From positions 3,534,001-3,598,000 of the forward strand of contig NZ_CP125854.1 in NCBI RefSeq assembly GCF_030169785.1: 64,000 nucleotides of DNA, read 5' to 3'. Under the pieces are notes generated by a model. The model saw nothing but the letters and a program-made list of their open reading frames with translations, ran no database searches and had not been told where the DNA came from. Of this stretch, positions 7,728 to 16,328 are shown piece after piece (positions within the stretch are counted from its first letter, which is position 1; every line of letters begins with the position of its first letter). Made by a program: the position numbers and the translations under genes. This DNA comes from Bdellovibrio sp. 22V. Its GTDB lineage: Bacteria; Bdellovibrionota; Bdellovibrionia; Bdellovibrionales; Bdellovibrionaceae.

Positions 7728-10058
7728 ATGAAACAAGTTTTACCAAAAGAACTCACAAGTCTTGTAAACTGGTCTGTGACCGAACTTGGAAAAGTCATTG
7801 CAGAAAAATTAGGCCAGAAAGGCTACACACGCATCGAGCGTATTCGCCGCTTTGTTAAATCACCCGAAGGGCAAAAGAAGGAAGGCCTTTTAAAGCTGAA
7901 AAAGGATCTTGAAAAATTATCGGCCGTCGATCAGTACGCTATCGCACACGCATTTTCTTTGATGTTAGAACTGATTAATTCTTGCGAGTCGGCCTATCGA
8001 ACATATCGGCTACAACAAGAGGAAACGGCGGCTCAAGAAGCGCCTTATGGAATGATCATCCATGTACTGACGGCGCATCCTACAGAATCACGCAGCTCAG
8101 ACATTATTTACTATTTTGCGAAGATTCAGAAACTTTTAACAAACCGTCTTAAAAGGCCGGAAGATGGTGACACTGACTTACTGCATATTTATTTAAACTG
8201 GGTTTGGCATCTGCCGATGTCAAAGCAGCGCAAGCCTTCCGTGATGGATGAAGCCGAATACATTTACTCTTTAGCGCTTAAGAACGAGACTTTAAAAGTT
8301 TTTATTCAACAAAGGGAACTCAAACAGCCTTTTTATATTCGCACCTGGGTCGGGGGAGATAAAGACGGGCATCCCGGCGTCGACGAAAAAACCATGCTCG
8401 GCAGCTTGCAATTGTCGCGAGGTTTTCTTTATGAGTGGGTCCAAACTAAGTACAAGCAGTATCTGACGGATTTAGTGCCCTTGGCCCATTCCTCTTATGA
8501 CAAAAAGGATATTCGCCGGCTCTTGGGAAAATCGAAAAGCTTGCTTACTATCATTAAAAGCATCCGTAAAATTTCCCACGGAGATGCACCTCGCGTACAT
8601 AAGCTTCGTGAAAGTTTTGATCATATTTCCAAAGAGTACAGGTCTTGTTTCGGAGTTGATGCGCCTGCTTTACACGAGATTCGTTCACTCATAAGAGTTT
8701 TTCCGGGTCTTGTCGTGCCTTTGGAATTTCGCGAAGACAGTTCGTTAGTTCACGAAGCTCTGAAAGGACATAAGTCGTCCAATATCGTTCGAATGCTGAA
8801 GTCTCTTGATAAAATCTCGCCTCATCATGATCCGCGGTTTTATGTGCGGGGTTTTGTGCTGAGTAATACGGAGTCAGCCGAAGATATTGCGGCAGGAGTT
8901 TTGCTAACAAAAAAATATTTGAAAGAGTGCCGCATACCTGTGGTCCCGCTTTTTGAAAGTGCCGCTGGTCTGGAAAACAGTGTGGCGATCATTAATACCT
9001 TTTTAGCTCTGCCTCGACAGTTGCAGGTTATAAAAAAGTTTTGGTCGCGCCGTCTGGAGGTGATGGTCGGTTATTCGGATTCTGCAAAAGAAAACGGTTC
9101 GCTTCCGTCACGCGTGCTTATTGAAACCGCCGTTAATGACCTCGAGAAAACGATTCAGTCCTACGATCTTGAACCTATCTTTTTTCATGGCTCGGGTGGA
9201 AGTATCGAGAGGGGCGGAGGATCGGTTCAAGAACAAACGGCGTGGTGGCCGGCATCCGCTCTGAATGTCGTGAAGGTTACTGTGCAAGGGGAAATGATTT
9301 ACCGAAATTATTCCTCTTCCGAAATTCTCCAAAGACAGTTGCAAAGATTCTGCGAGTCGCGAAGGGATTTGTCCCCCAGAAGAACAAAGACCGATGCAAA
9401 AACCAAAAAGCTTCTTCATCATATGGCTTCCGAAGTCCGCGCTTCTTATCAGGGCTTGGTGCAGAATCCTGATTTTTTAGATTTGATAGAGCACGCAACA
9501 CCTTACGTGTTCTTAAAAGATTTAAAAATGGGCTCGCGGCCTGCGAAACGCCAGGGAACGGTGAATTTGCGAAGTCTCCGCGCAATTCCCTGGGTGCTAT
9601 GTTGGACGCAAACGCGGATTTTGTTTCCTACCTGGTGGGGTGTGGGATCGTTTTGGCAATCGCTAACACCAGCTCAGAAGAGCGCCTATAAGAAAGCTTT
9701 CCGTGAGGCGCCGGTGTTTCGCTCTTACATCAAGGCCTTGGGTTTCACGTTGGCAAAAATCGAATTGCCTGTTTTTGAAATGTATCTGTATTCTTCTCCG
9801 CTAGATCGGGAGGTTGTTGAATCATTTCTGACGTCTTTTCATTCAGAGCTTCGACTTTGTCACAAAGCTTTCGTGGAAATCACGGGACAGAAAAAGCTTC
9901 TTTGGTATCGCGAATGGCTGGAGGAGAGTATTCATCTTCGTTCGCCTCTTATTCATCCTTTGAATGTGTTGCAACTCATTGCACTCAAGAATAGGGACAT
10001 TCCACTTTTGCGGGAAACGGTGACAGGTGTGGCCAGCGGCATGCTAACAACAGGCTAA
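7728..10058 (+). CDS. ppc: Phosphoenolpyruvate carboxylase, divergent, with Arg-to-Ser in the HGRGG motif
   Basis: 776 residues, about 100 shorter than the E. coli enzyme. Family motifs are in order: LTAHPTE with the catalytic His, WVGGDKDGHPGV (usually GGDRDGNP), EVMVGYSDSAKENG, FFHGSGGSIERGGG, LRAIPWVLCWTQTR and the C-terminal GMLTTG (usually GM-N-TG). In E. coli the fourth motif reads HGRGG and its Arg587 is catalytic; here the equivalent residue is Ser489 (codon TCG at 9192-9194), while the second Arg of the motif is kept. The normal role is anaplerotic carboxylation of PEP to oxaloacetate. Whether this variant carboxylates is uncertain. It starts two bases after the ligD stop with no clear terminator, so it may be read through from the ku-ligD operon. 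Confidence 0.88.
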   Translation: MKQVLPKELTSLVNWSVTELGKVIAEKLGQKGYTRIERIRRFVKSPEGQKKEGLLKLKKDLEKLSAVDQYAIAHAFSLMLELINSCESAYRTYRLQQEETAAQEAPYGMIIHVLTAHPTESRSSDIIYYFAKIQKLLTNRLKRPEDGDTDLLHIYLNWVWHLPMSKQRKPSVMDEAEYIYSLALKNETLKVFIQQRELKQPFYIRTWVGGDKDGHPGVDEKTMLGSLQLSRGFLYEWVQTKYKQYLTDLVPLAHSSYDKKDIRRLLGKSKSLLTIIKSIRKISHGDAPRVHKLRESFDHISKEYRSCFGVDAPALHEIRSLIRVFPGLVVPLEFREDSSLVHEALKGHKSSNIVRMLKSLDKISPHHDPRFYVRGFVLSNTESAEDIAAGVLLTKKYLKECRIPVVPLFESAAGLENSVAIINTFLALPRQLQVIKKFWSRRLEVMVGYSDSAKENGSLPSRVLIETAVNDLEKTIQSYDLEPIFFHGSGGSIERGGGSVQEQTAWWPASALNVVKVTVQGEMIYRNYSSSEILQRQLQRFCESRRDLSPRRTKTDAKTKKLLHHMASEVRASYQGLVQNPDFLDLIEHATPYVFLKDLKMGSRPAKRQGTVNLRSLRAIPWVLCWTQTRILFPTWWGVGSFWQSLTPAQKSAYKKAFREAPVFRSYIKALGFTLAKIELPVFEMYLYSSPLDREVVESFLTSFHSELRLCHKAFVEITGQKKLLWYREWLEESIHLRSPLIHPLNVLQLIALKNRDIPLLRETVTGVASGMLTTG

Positions 10059-10132
10059 TTTGACTCTGGCATTTTCTTTGAATAGGAAGTCTTGTGGTAG
10101 CAAAAGGCTCCACTTCAACCACCGGAGGATTT

Positions 10133-10696
10133 ATGCAAAAAAGCTTTCTTGTTATGACCACTAGCCTTCTTATCGCGTTTCAAGCTCAAGCCCTCGAAAT
10201 AGGTTCTGTTGAGATCGCCGGGAATGCTTGCGAGGCTCCCGTTGGCACCCATGAACTGGTTGAAAAAGGCACCACAGGACGTTTTGAAATTCCGACGGGA
10301 CTTTACGTAAAGAAAGACGAAGATAAAAAAGTCGCGCGTGGCGTCTGTACGTTCGCGCTCAATCTGCAGGCTTCCTCGGGAAAAAAGATTTTGGTGACAG
10401 ATTCTTATCAAACGGCAAGTTTGCGCGCTTATCCGACGCAAACGAAAGCTCGCGCGGAGCTTGAAATTTTCGCGGCAGGTGATCAAGGCGATAAACAAGT
10501 CCTTGAAGTCGAGGCCGTGGATCAATCTGCAAAGCTGAGTAAGTCTTTGGGTCAACAAGGTGTTCTTGTTGAAACAGCTTGCGGTGGTGCAGCTCTATTG
10601 CGAGGAAATCTGGCGGCGACCCTTATTGGCAGCGGAAAAGGGCGCGTTTTCACTAAGAATCTTCATATAGGAATTACTGAGGTGGACTGCCAATAG
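10133..10696 (+). CDS. Exported protein of unknown function
   Basis: 187 residues starting at the ATG that has a GGAGG ribosome binding site seven bases upstream; a GTG 39 bases earlier is in frame but has no such site. The N-terminus [20 protein letters not shown] is a Sec signal peptide with cleavage expected after AQA. The mature protein has three Cys (ACEAP, GVCTF, ETACGG) plus one near the C-terminus (VDCQ), which could form two disulfides in the periplasm, and it is rich in strand-forming segments. No family recognised. Confidence 0.7.
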   Translation: MQKSFLVMTTSLLIAFQAQALEIGSVEIAGNACEAPVGTHELVEKGTTGRFEIPTGLYVKKDEDKKVARGVCTFALNLQASSGKKILVTDSYQTASLRAYPTQTKARAELEIFAAGDQGDKQVLEVEAVDQSAKLSKSLGQQGVLVETACGGAALLRGNLAATLIGSGKGRVFTKNLHIGITEVDCQ

Positions 10697-10757
10697 GTCC
10701 AAGGAAGCGATGAATCTGACCTTGCAATTTTCGCGAGCGACGCCTTAAAGTAAAGAA

Positions 10758-11594
10758 GTGGAAGAAATACAAACCGTCGTTCGCGGAACGTTTAGACTGA
10801 TTCTTTTTGTTCTTATTATCTCGACCTTTTTGCTTTGGTCCTTTCTGTGTCACTTCGCTCTTCGCGACACACAAAAAAGATTGAAACGTTTTTCGCGCAA
10901 TTCGCAGTTTTTTTCAGGTTTGATGCTGAAAGTTTTTAACTGTGATTTGAAAGTTATTAATAAACCCGCTCCGGATGAGAAATTTCTTCTTGTCAGCAAT
11001 CACATGGGTTTCGTCGACATTCTGATGCTGGCATCCGCCTCACCGATGTTGTTTGTTACTTCGAATGAAATGCGTGAAACGCCATTCTTGGGTTTGCTTA
11101 CGGAAATGGGCGGCTGTATTTACGTTGAACGCCGCAGCCGCACCCGCATTCTTGATGAGATGAAAACGATTGTGGCGGCTTTGCGAAATGGTTTTCGCAT
11201 CGTTTTGTATCCAGAGGCCACCTCCACAAATGGCGAGCGCGTTCTGCCTTTTAAGAAAACTCTGATGATGGCGGCAGCGCACGCGGGCGTTCCTATTCAG
11301 CCCGTCGTAGTGAATTTTAAAAGTATTAACGACGAAGATTTTTCTTTAAAATGGCGAGATCACGTTTGTTGGTACGGCGACATTCCGTTTGTCACTTCCA
11401 TGTGGCGTTCCCTTTCTTTAAAATCAGTGAAAGCGGAAATCGAATTCTTAGAGCAAATTCATCCCACGGTTGAGGACGATCGCGGAGTGATCGCTGACAA
11501 GGCTCATTCTTTAATCGCTGCTAAATTTAGACCGGTGAAAGGCCTTCCTGTCGAGGCGCAACCTCCTGTTGAAATGGAAACAGATCCTACTTGA
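10758..11594 (+). CDS. 1-acylglycerol-3-phosphate acyltransferase family protein
   Basis: 278 residues of the PlsC family. An N-terminal membrane helix (about 9-32) is followed by the acyltransferase block: the HX4D catalytic motif in SNHMGFVD (about residue 81), GGCIYVERRSR as the second block, and YPEATSTNGERVLPFK as the glycerophosphate-binding block. The family esterifies lysophosphatidate to phosphatidate at the inner membrane; some members instead act as OlsA on lyso-amino-acid lipids, which would pair with the OlsB-like gene at 3363. The start is a GTG at 10758; no strong ribosome binding site is visible, so the start is less certain than the rest. Confidence 0.85.
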   Translation: MEEIQTVVRGTFRLILFVLIISTFLLWSFLCHFALRDTQKRLKRFSRNSQFFSGLMLKVFNCDLKVINKPAPDEKFLLVSNHMGFVDILMLASASPMLFVTSNEMRETPFLGLLTEMGGCIYVERRSRTRILDEMKTIVAALRNGFRIVLYPEATSTNGERVLPFKKTLMMAAAHAGVPIQPVVVNFKSINDEDFSLKWRDHVCWYGDIPFVTSMWRSLSLKSVKAEIEFLEQIHPTVEDDRGVIADKAHSLIAAKFRPVKGLPVEAQPPVEMETDPT

Positions 11595-11626
11595 TTTCCT
11601 GTATTTGATATGTAAATAATGTGTAA

Positions 11627-12697
11627 ATGAGGAAGATCATCCACATTGACATGGACTGCTTTTACGCGGCCGTTGAGGTTAAATACAATCCTTCACTTAA
11701 AGGGAAACCTTTAGGTGTGGGTGGGCCGCCTAACACTCGCAGTGTACTGACGACGGCTAGTTATGAAGCACGTAAGTTTGGTGTTCGCTCGGCTATGCCT
11801 TCTTCGCAAGCGGTGCGCCTGTGCCCGCAGTTGATTCTTATTCCTCCGCACTTTGACTTATATAAAGCCGAAAGCAGAAAAGTGCGCGAAATACTTGAAA
11901 GATTCACAAACAAAATCGAGCCGCTTTCCCTAGATGAAGCTTACTTAGACGTGACAGAGTGCGAGCAATTTGGCGGCAGTGCGACTTTGATTGCGCAGGA
12001 AATTCGCCGATTGATTTTTACAGAGCTGAAGTTGACGGCTTCTGCTGGAATTGCGCCGAATAAGTTTCTCGCTAAGATCGCGAGTGACTGGAACAAACCT
12101 AACGGACAATTCGTAGTGCGCCCGCAAGACGTTGCGGGTTTCGTCCAAGATCTTCCGGTGGAAAAGATTTTTGGAGTCGGCAAAGTAACAGCGCAAAAGA
12201 TGCACGAGCTCGGCCTGCGCACTTGCGGAGACATTCAAAAGTACACCGTGCTGGAATTGCAACATTGGTTCGGCTCCCGTGCGCATGAACTTTATGATTT
12301 TGCTCGAGGTATTGATCAGCGTGAAGTCGTAACAGAGTGGGAGAGAAAATCTTTAACGGTCGAAGAAACTTTCAATCGCGATTTGCAATCGCTTGAAGAT
12401 TGCCGAAAAGCCATTCCTGATTTGTACAAAGATTTTATTCGTCGCCTTGAGAGAGGTGAGTATCAGGATCGCATTCGCGGCCTGGTCGTGAAGTTGAAGT
12501 TTTTTGATTTTAAACAAACGACGCATGAAGAAGTTTGCCAAGATGTTCCTACCATCAAGGACTTTGAGCGTTTGTTGGAAAAAGCATGGAATCGTCGTAA
12601 CGTGCCCGTGCGTCTCGTGGGTCTTGGAGTTCGCCTCGGATCGAATAAAAAGCCTTCTCGTCGCGATGATTCATCGCAGCTAAAGTTCGCAATCTAA
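11627..12697 (+). CDS. dinB: DNA polymerase IV (Y family)
   Basis: 356 residues with all catalytic motifs: HIDMDCFYAAVE at the N-terminus with the first Asp, YEARKFGVRSAMP in the finger, SLDEAYLDVT with the Asp-Glu pair, then a helix-hairpin-helix region (VGKVTAQKMHELG) and the little finger domain. It copies past lesions and slipped primer ends. No TTAC-N3-GTAA site is visible in the 40 bases before the start, so unlike the imu cassette at 46465 it shows no sign of LexA control here. Confidence 0.95.
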   Translation: MRKIIHIDMDCFYAAVEVKYNPSLKGKPLGVGGPPNTRSVLTTASYEARKFGVRSAMPSSQAVRLCPQLILIPPHFDLYKAESRKVREILERFTNKIEPLSLDEAYLDVTECEQFGGSATLIAQEIRRLIFTELKLTASAGIAPNKFLAKIASDWNKPNGQFVVRPQDVAGFVQDLPVEKIFGVGKVTAQKMHELGLRTCGDIQKYTVLELQHWFGSRAHELYDFARGIDQREVVTEWERKSLTVEETFNRDLQSLEDCRKAIPDLYKDFIRRLERGEYQDRIRGLVVKLKFFDFKQTTHEEVCQDVPTIKDFERLLEKAWNRRNVPVRLVGLGVRLGSNKKPSRRDDSSQLKFAI

Positions 12698-12797
12698 AAT
12701 ATCGAGTGGTGCACTTTTTTCTGGCACTGCCGTTGCTTAAGTACGGCTTGCTCAAACTTGGTGTCAATCAGACATCAGAAAAAAGAAAGGACCACTT

Positions 12798-13421
12798 ATG
12801 AAGAAGATTATTTTATCAGGGCTTCTTATCACCACCTTGTTTTGTAATACAGGCTGTGACTCTTCGGATATTGCAGCAGGAGCTATCGGGATTGCCATCG
12901 GCATTGGCATTGGTTCCAGCGACCATGGCCATCATCACGGGCATGATCGTCGTCCTCCACGTTATCGTCAATGCGGAAGACATCGCTGTTACGAAGCCAA
13001 CACTCAAATCGATGTGGGAACAAGCCCGCAAGTTGTGGAGTTCGCACAACGACATCAAATAAGTCTGGCAGCCGCTGAACAAATCGACGCCGCTTTTGCA
13101 GCCGTTCCCAACGAAGGATTGAAAGCTTTTGCACAAGTGGGACTCTCTGAAAGAGACCTCAAAGACATCAGCAAAAGAAGTCTTCCAGAGCCAGCAAGTA
13201 TTGCGAAAGTAGCAACGAAGTTGGATATGTCTCAAGCGCAAGCTCGTGATCTGTTGAAAGAAATTATCGCAGACTTCGATGTGCAAGCTTCCGATGTGCA
13301 GAGCCCTTACTGGAAAGCGTGTATGGCGAAAGGAAAATGGAAAACTCCATCTAACAGATACTGCAAAAAAACTTTCTGGCCTGGCTGTTCTCCGGAAACA
13401 GGCGCGACACGTTGTATTTAA
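12798..13421 (+). CDS. Probable lipoprotein with a His-rich segment
   Basis: 207 residues, preceded by an AAAGGA ribosome binding site. The leader MKKIILSGLLITTLFCNTGC ends in a plausible lipobox (NTG-Cys20), so the protein is probably lipid-anchored. Next come a hydrophobic Gly/Ile-rich stretch (AAGAIGIAIGIGIGSSD) and a His-rich cluster DHGHHHGHDRRPPRYRQCGRH that could bind Zn, Ni or Cu. Residues 70-165 are Ala/Gln-rich helices (HQISLAAAEQIDAAF, LDMSQAQARDLLKEI). The C-terminal 35 residues carry four Cys. No family recognised. Confidence 0.65.
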   Translation: MKKIILSGLLITTLFCNTGCDSSDIAAGAIGIAIGIGIGSSDHGHHHGHDRRPPRYRQCGRHRCYEANTQIDVGTSPQVVEFAQRHQISLAAAEQIDAAFAAVPNEGLKAFAQVGLSERDLKDISKRSLPEPASIAKVATKLDMSQAQARDLLKEIIADFDVQASDVQSPYWKACMAKGKWKTPSNRYCKKTFWPGCSPETGATRCI

Positions 13422-13431
13422 ATTTCCCCAG

Positions 13432-13460
13432 ATTAGAGAAGGTGTTGGGCCTTCTCTAAT
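13432..13460. terminator. Bidirectional hairpin shared by converging genes
   Basis: ATTAGAGAAGG pairs perfectly with CCTTCTCTAAT around a seven-base loop. The right arm contains the TAG stop codon of the MscS gene on the minus strand. It lies between the lipoprotein gene and the MscS gene; a clear T-run is lacking on both sides. Confidence 0.55.
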
Positions 13461-14583
13461 GCTCTAGTTCGCGAACCCCGCCATTCGCGTCTTTGGCGGC
13501 AAGTTCCTTCGGCCAATGTTCTAAATCCAAACTTTGTCTTGGAATTGCAATCGACACTTTTTCTTCACGCATTTTCTTAAGCAAATCTAAAAGCACTCTT
13601 TGTTGAATATCCATGTGTAAATTGAAATCGGGATTTTTGACCCAGTACACAGTTTCGTAATTCAAAGAATAGCTTCCGTAACTGGCAAGATGACAGCGCT
13701 CAAATTCGATGTCGCTGTGCTTGCCAACGGCCTCTTTCATCCATAAAGGAAGAGCTTCGAGTTTCGCTGCATCTAGGTCGTAGGGTACCCCGAAACTGAG
13801 AACGACCCGGCGTCTCCACATACGTTTGAAATTTTGAATGCGACTTTCTAACAAATCTTTATTCGAGAAAATCAATTCTTCTCCGGATAAGGCACGCACG
13901 TGTGTCGTTTTAATTCCGATGGTTTCAACAGTTCCCATTTGTTGGCCTACGGTGATGAAATCTCCAACGACGAAAGGCTTATCTAACACGATGGAAAGCG
14001 AGGCAAACATATCACCTAGAATATTTTGCGCAGCCAAGGCGACAGCGATACCGCCGATTCCTAAACCAGCAATCAAAGCTCCAATATCAACTCCGAGATT
14101 GCTTAAGCAAACAAGTGTCAACGCAAGAATCAAAACTCCGCGTAACATTGTCGAGACAAGTCCAAGAGCCGAAACCGCGCTGGGGTCGTTGCCCATTTTC
14201 TTTTGTAAGTAATTGTCCTTCCAGCGTGTGATTGCGTGCATGCCCCAGATGCCCACTTGAATAAGCGTCGTGATTAAAAATACGGCGTTGAGCACTTTAA
14301 GAACTTGAGGCTCCGCCTTAAAGGAATGGGTCATCGGCACAAAAAGCCAAACGAAAATCACCCAGCGGCGAGTGTGCCCTAAAGCGCTGACAAGCATGTC
14401 GTCAAACTGACTTCTTGTTCTTTTTGCCAGTCGCAGCAGTTTCTTTTCTATAAATTTCAATACTGTTTTTACAGCGAGAGATAAAACGATCGCAAAAGCC
14501 AGAACGATGAGCCACTTCCAGGGACCATCCATAAGTCGTTCGACGGTCTCACCAAAGTCTGAGTATTTGATATCCTCCAACAT
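13456..14583 (-). CDS. Small-conductance mechanosensitive channel, MscS family
   Basis: 375 residues. Helices at about 19-40, 70-90 and 95-115 come before the pore helix, which has the Gly/Ala-rich pattern of MscS TM3 (LGVDIGALIAGLGIGGIAVALAAQNILGDMFASL, about 165-200). The beta domain follows with KPFVVGDFITVG and GTVETIGIKTTHVR, then the C-terminal alpha/beta vestibule. The channel opens under membrane tension to release solutes after osmotic downshock, a useful function when leaving a prey cell. A GGAG site precedes the ATG. Confidence 0.93.
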   Translation of the reverse strand: MLEDIKYSDFGETVERLMDGPWKWLIVLAFAIVLSLAVKTVLKFIEKKLLRLAKRTRSQFDDMLVSALGHTRRWVIFVWLFVPMTHSFKAEPQVLKVLNAVFLITTLIQVGIWGMHAITRWKDNYLQKKMGNDPSAVSALGLVSTMLRGVLILALTLVCLSNLGVDIGALIAGLGIGGIAVALAAQNILGDMFASLSIVLDKPFVVGDFITVGQQMGTVETIGIKTTHVRALSGEELIFSNKDLLESRIQNFKRMWRRRVVLSFGVPYDLDAAKLEALPLWMKEAVGKHSDIEFERCHLASYGSYSLNYETVYWVKNPDFNLHMDIQQRVLLDLLKKMREEKVSIAIPRQSLDLEHWPKELAAKDANGGVRELEH

Positions 14584-14725
14584 TCCATCTCCTGAATATG
14601 AAGAATTTCATTTTCGTATAGAGAATTCACTGGAGTCATACTGATTTATGACAGGGATGAGGGAGCGCTTCCCTGTCGAGACCAAAAGTGCGGTACAATA
14701 AGACGTGCTACGAAGGAGGCTTCGT

Positions 14726-14881
14726 ATGATCAGCTTATCAGTTGTTATTCTTTATTTGGTTCTGGTGTTCGCGGGGGTTTATTTTGTTTATAGGATGAAC
14801 AGAAATGGGGTCCTTAAAAAAAGCCCTCTCAAACAAAGTCATAGCGAACGCCGTCACCACCATTCGCCTCCGAAAGCCTAA
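14726..14881 (+). CDS. Small membrane protein (51 residues)
   Basis: A short gene with a perfect AAGGAGG ribosome binding site six bases before the ATG. It encodes one hydrophobic helix (residues 3-22, ISLSVVILYLVLVFAGVYFV) followed by a basic, His-containing cytoplasmic tail (MNRNGVLKKSPLKQ, ERRHHHSPPK). The positive-inside rule places the N-terminus outside. It is divergent from the MscS gene and ends at a bidirectional terminator. Function unknown; size and layout resemble regulatory microproteins that bind larger membrane proteins, but this is only analogy. Confidence 0.6.
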   Translation: MISLSVVILYLVLVFAGVYFVYRMNRNGVLKKSPLKQSHSERRHHHSPPKA

Positions 14882-14906
14882 GGATTTAATTTTTCTCTGT
14901 TACAGG

Positions 14907-14935
14907 AAAAAGGCGTTTCGTTAGAACGCCTTTTT
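14907..14935. terminator. Strong bidirectional terminator
   Basis: AAAAAGGCGTT and AACGCCTTTTT form an 11-pair perfect stem with a seven-base loop and T-runs on both strands. The loop contains the stop codon of the ArsC-like gene on the minus strand, so the left and right genes share it. Confidence 0.8.
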
Positions 14936-15280
14936 CCATTCGTCTTCTTTGAAGCTAACCAGGTGAGTGTCATCGCCGATTACAAACGGACGTTTCACCA
15001 ACTTGCCATTTTCGGAAAGAAGTTTAAGGGCTTCAGCTTCCGTCATAGTCGGAAGTTTTTCGCTTAACTTCATTTCCTTATATACAAGACCGGATGTATT
15101 AAATAAATTTCTGATACTGCCGCCACGTTCTTTAAGGGCCGCCAGCATTTCTTTAAGTTCCTTTTGTGAAGGCGCTTTATCTACGATCGGAAGTTTGTCG
15201 TATTTCACTTTCTTCGCGTCTAAAAACTTTAAAGCCTTCACGCATGTGGAGCACTTTGCGTATTCGTAAACCTTAAGCAT
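14921..15280 (-). CDS. ArsC/Spx-family (YffB-like) thioredoxin-fold protein
   Basis: 119 residues, the normal family size. It has the redox motif CSTCVKAL at residues 10-17 (CXXC, as in Spx/MgsR) and the conserved Arg of the family in LVKRPFVIGDD near residue 96. Members are arsenate reductases or thiol-dependent regulators; sequence alone does not decide, and no other arsenic gene is nearby. Its ATG overlaps the end of the arginase-family gene by eight bases, which implies translational coupling. Confidence 0.8.
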   Translation of the reverse strand: MLKVYEYAKCSTCVKALKFLDAKKVKYDKLPIVDKAPSQKELKEMLAALKERGGSIRNLFNTSGLVYKEMKLSEKLPTMTEAEALKLLSENGKLVKRPFVIGDDTHLVSFKEDEWKKAF

Positions 15281-16328
15281 TGCTCTTCACCAACCAACCG
15301 CACATTTTATAAAGAATACGAGCGCCGACGTTGCCGTCCCACTCGACTTCATGCTCTGCCAAACCACCCGTGGAGACTTCGTTCAAATCAAAAGCGATGA
15401 TTTTTCTTCCCGAGTTGTGCAGCTCGCGGAAAAGGAAAAACACTTGATCGACACTCAAGCCGCCAGGCACCGGAGTTCCCGTGTGCGGGCAGAACGCAGG
15501 ATCAAGCCCATCAATATCAAAAGAGATATAAACGTTTTGCGGAAGTTCCTTGATCACGTCTTGGCAAACTTTTTCCCAGGTTTCGCCTTTGAGCAAACGG
15601 CGCTTCAAATCCAAATCATAGAATGTTTTGATATCTTCGCGAGAATTGCTGAAGTCGTACTCTTCTTCACAGAAATCGCGAATGCCGATTTGCACAAGTT
15701 TTTTTGGTTTTTTCGCATCTGTCATGACGTTGTACATGATCGAAGCGTGAGATTGTTTGAAGCCTTGATAAGCTTTGCGCAGATCCGCGTGTGCATCGAT
15801 GTGCAAAACACCGAAGTCTCCTTTAAACTTATCGCTCACTGCGCGAATAGCTCCAAGAGGAGTGGAGTGGTCACCGCCGACCAGACCCAGAAGTTTGCCT
15901 TTTTTCAAAACGTCGGAGCATTGATCGTAAACCCACTGAGTCATCTCTTCGCAAGCTTCATTGACCTGACTCGCTAACGAGTTCATTTTCTTTTCATCTT
16001 CGCTGAGGTTTGTTCGCATTTCGATCAATTCTTGTGCCACGGCTTTGAATTTATCGTTCATCGCGCAAAGATCCTCTGGGAAATCACGCATGTGATAGCC
16101 GACCTCGTAGGCTTTACCCACTTCGATGTCGAAAAGATCAATTTGTTCACTGGCTTGACGAATGATTTGCGGGCCGCGTGAAGCTCCTTCGCCGTAGGAC
16201 GTCGTGACTTCCCAAGGAACTGGGACCAAAACGACCTTGGATTCCTCTTCTGTCATAGGGATGCCGAAGATACCGAATTCGGCGGAAATAGTAGTAGTTG
16301 GATCGAATTTTGGTGTCGTCTCTGACAT
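15273..16328 (-). CDS. Arginase/agmatinase-family ureohydrolase
   Basis: 351 residues. Metal-binding motifs of the dimanganese site are all present: GGDHSTPLGAI (about 161), HIDAHADLRKAY (about 187) and SFDIDGLDPAFCPHTGTP (about 269). The family hydrolyses guanidino groups to release urea. Agmatinase activity would complete a putrescine route with the arginine decarboxylase SpeA at 20997, but the insertion of about 40 residues before the second motif makes the exact substrate uncertain. First gene of a two-gene unit with the ArsC-like gene, divergent from the peptide-importer operon. Confidence 0.85.
   Translation of the reverse strand: MSETTPKFDPTTTISAEFGIFGIPMTEEESKVVLVPVPWEVTTSYGEGASRGPQIIRQASEQIDLFDIEVGKAYEVGYHMRDFPEDLCAMNDKFKAVAQELIEMRTNLSEDEKKMNSLASQVNEACEEMTQWVYDQCSDVLKKGKLLGLVGGDHSTPLGAIRAVSDKFKGDFGVLHIDAHADLRKAYQGFKQSHASIMYNVMTDAKKPKKLVQIGIRDFCEEEYDFSNSREDIKTFYDLDLKRRLLKGETWEKVCQDVIKELPQNVYISFDIDGLDPAFCPHTGTPVPGGLSVDQVFFLFRELHNSGRKIIAFDLNEVSTGGLAEHEVEWDGNVGARILYKMCGWLVKSNA

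Noticed and set aside
13787-13793. A further GGTACC inside the MscS gene
   Set aside because: It lacks the TGCTTCC core and any hairpin, so it is not counted as a REP-like element.
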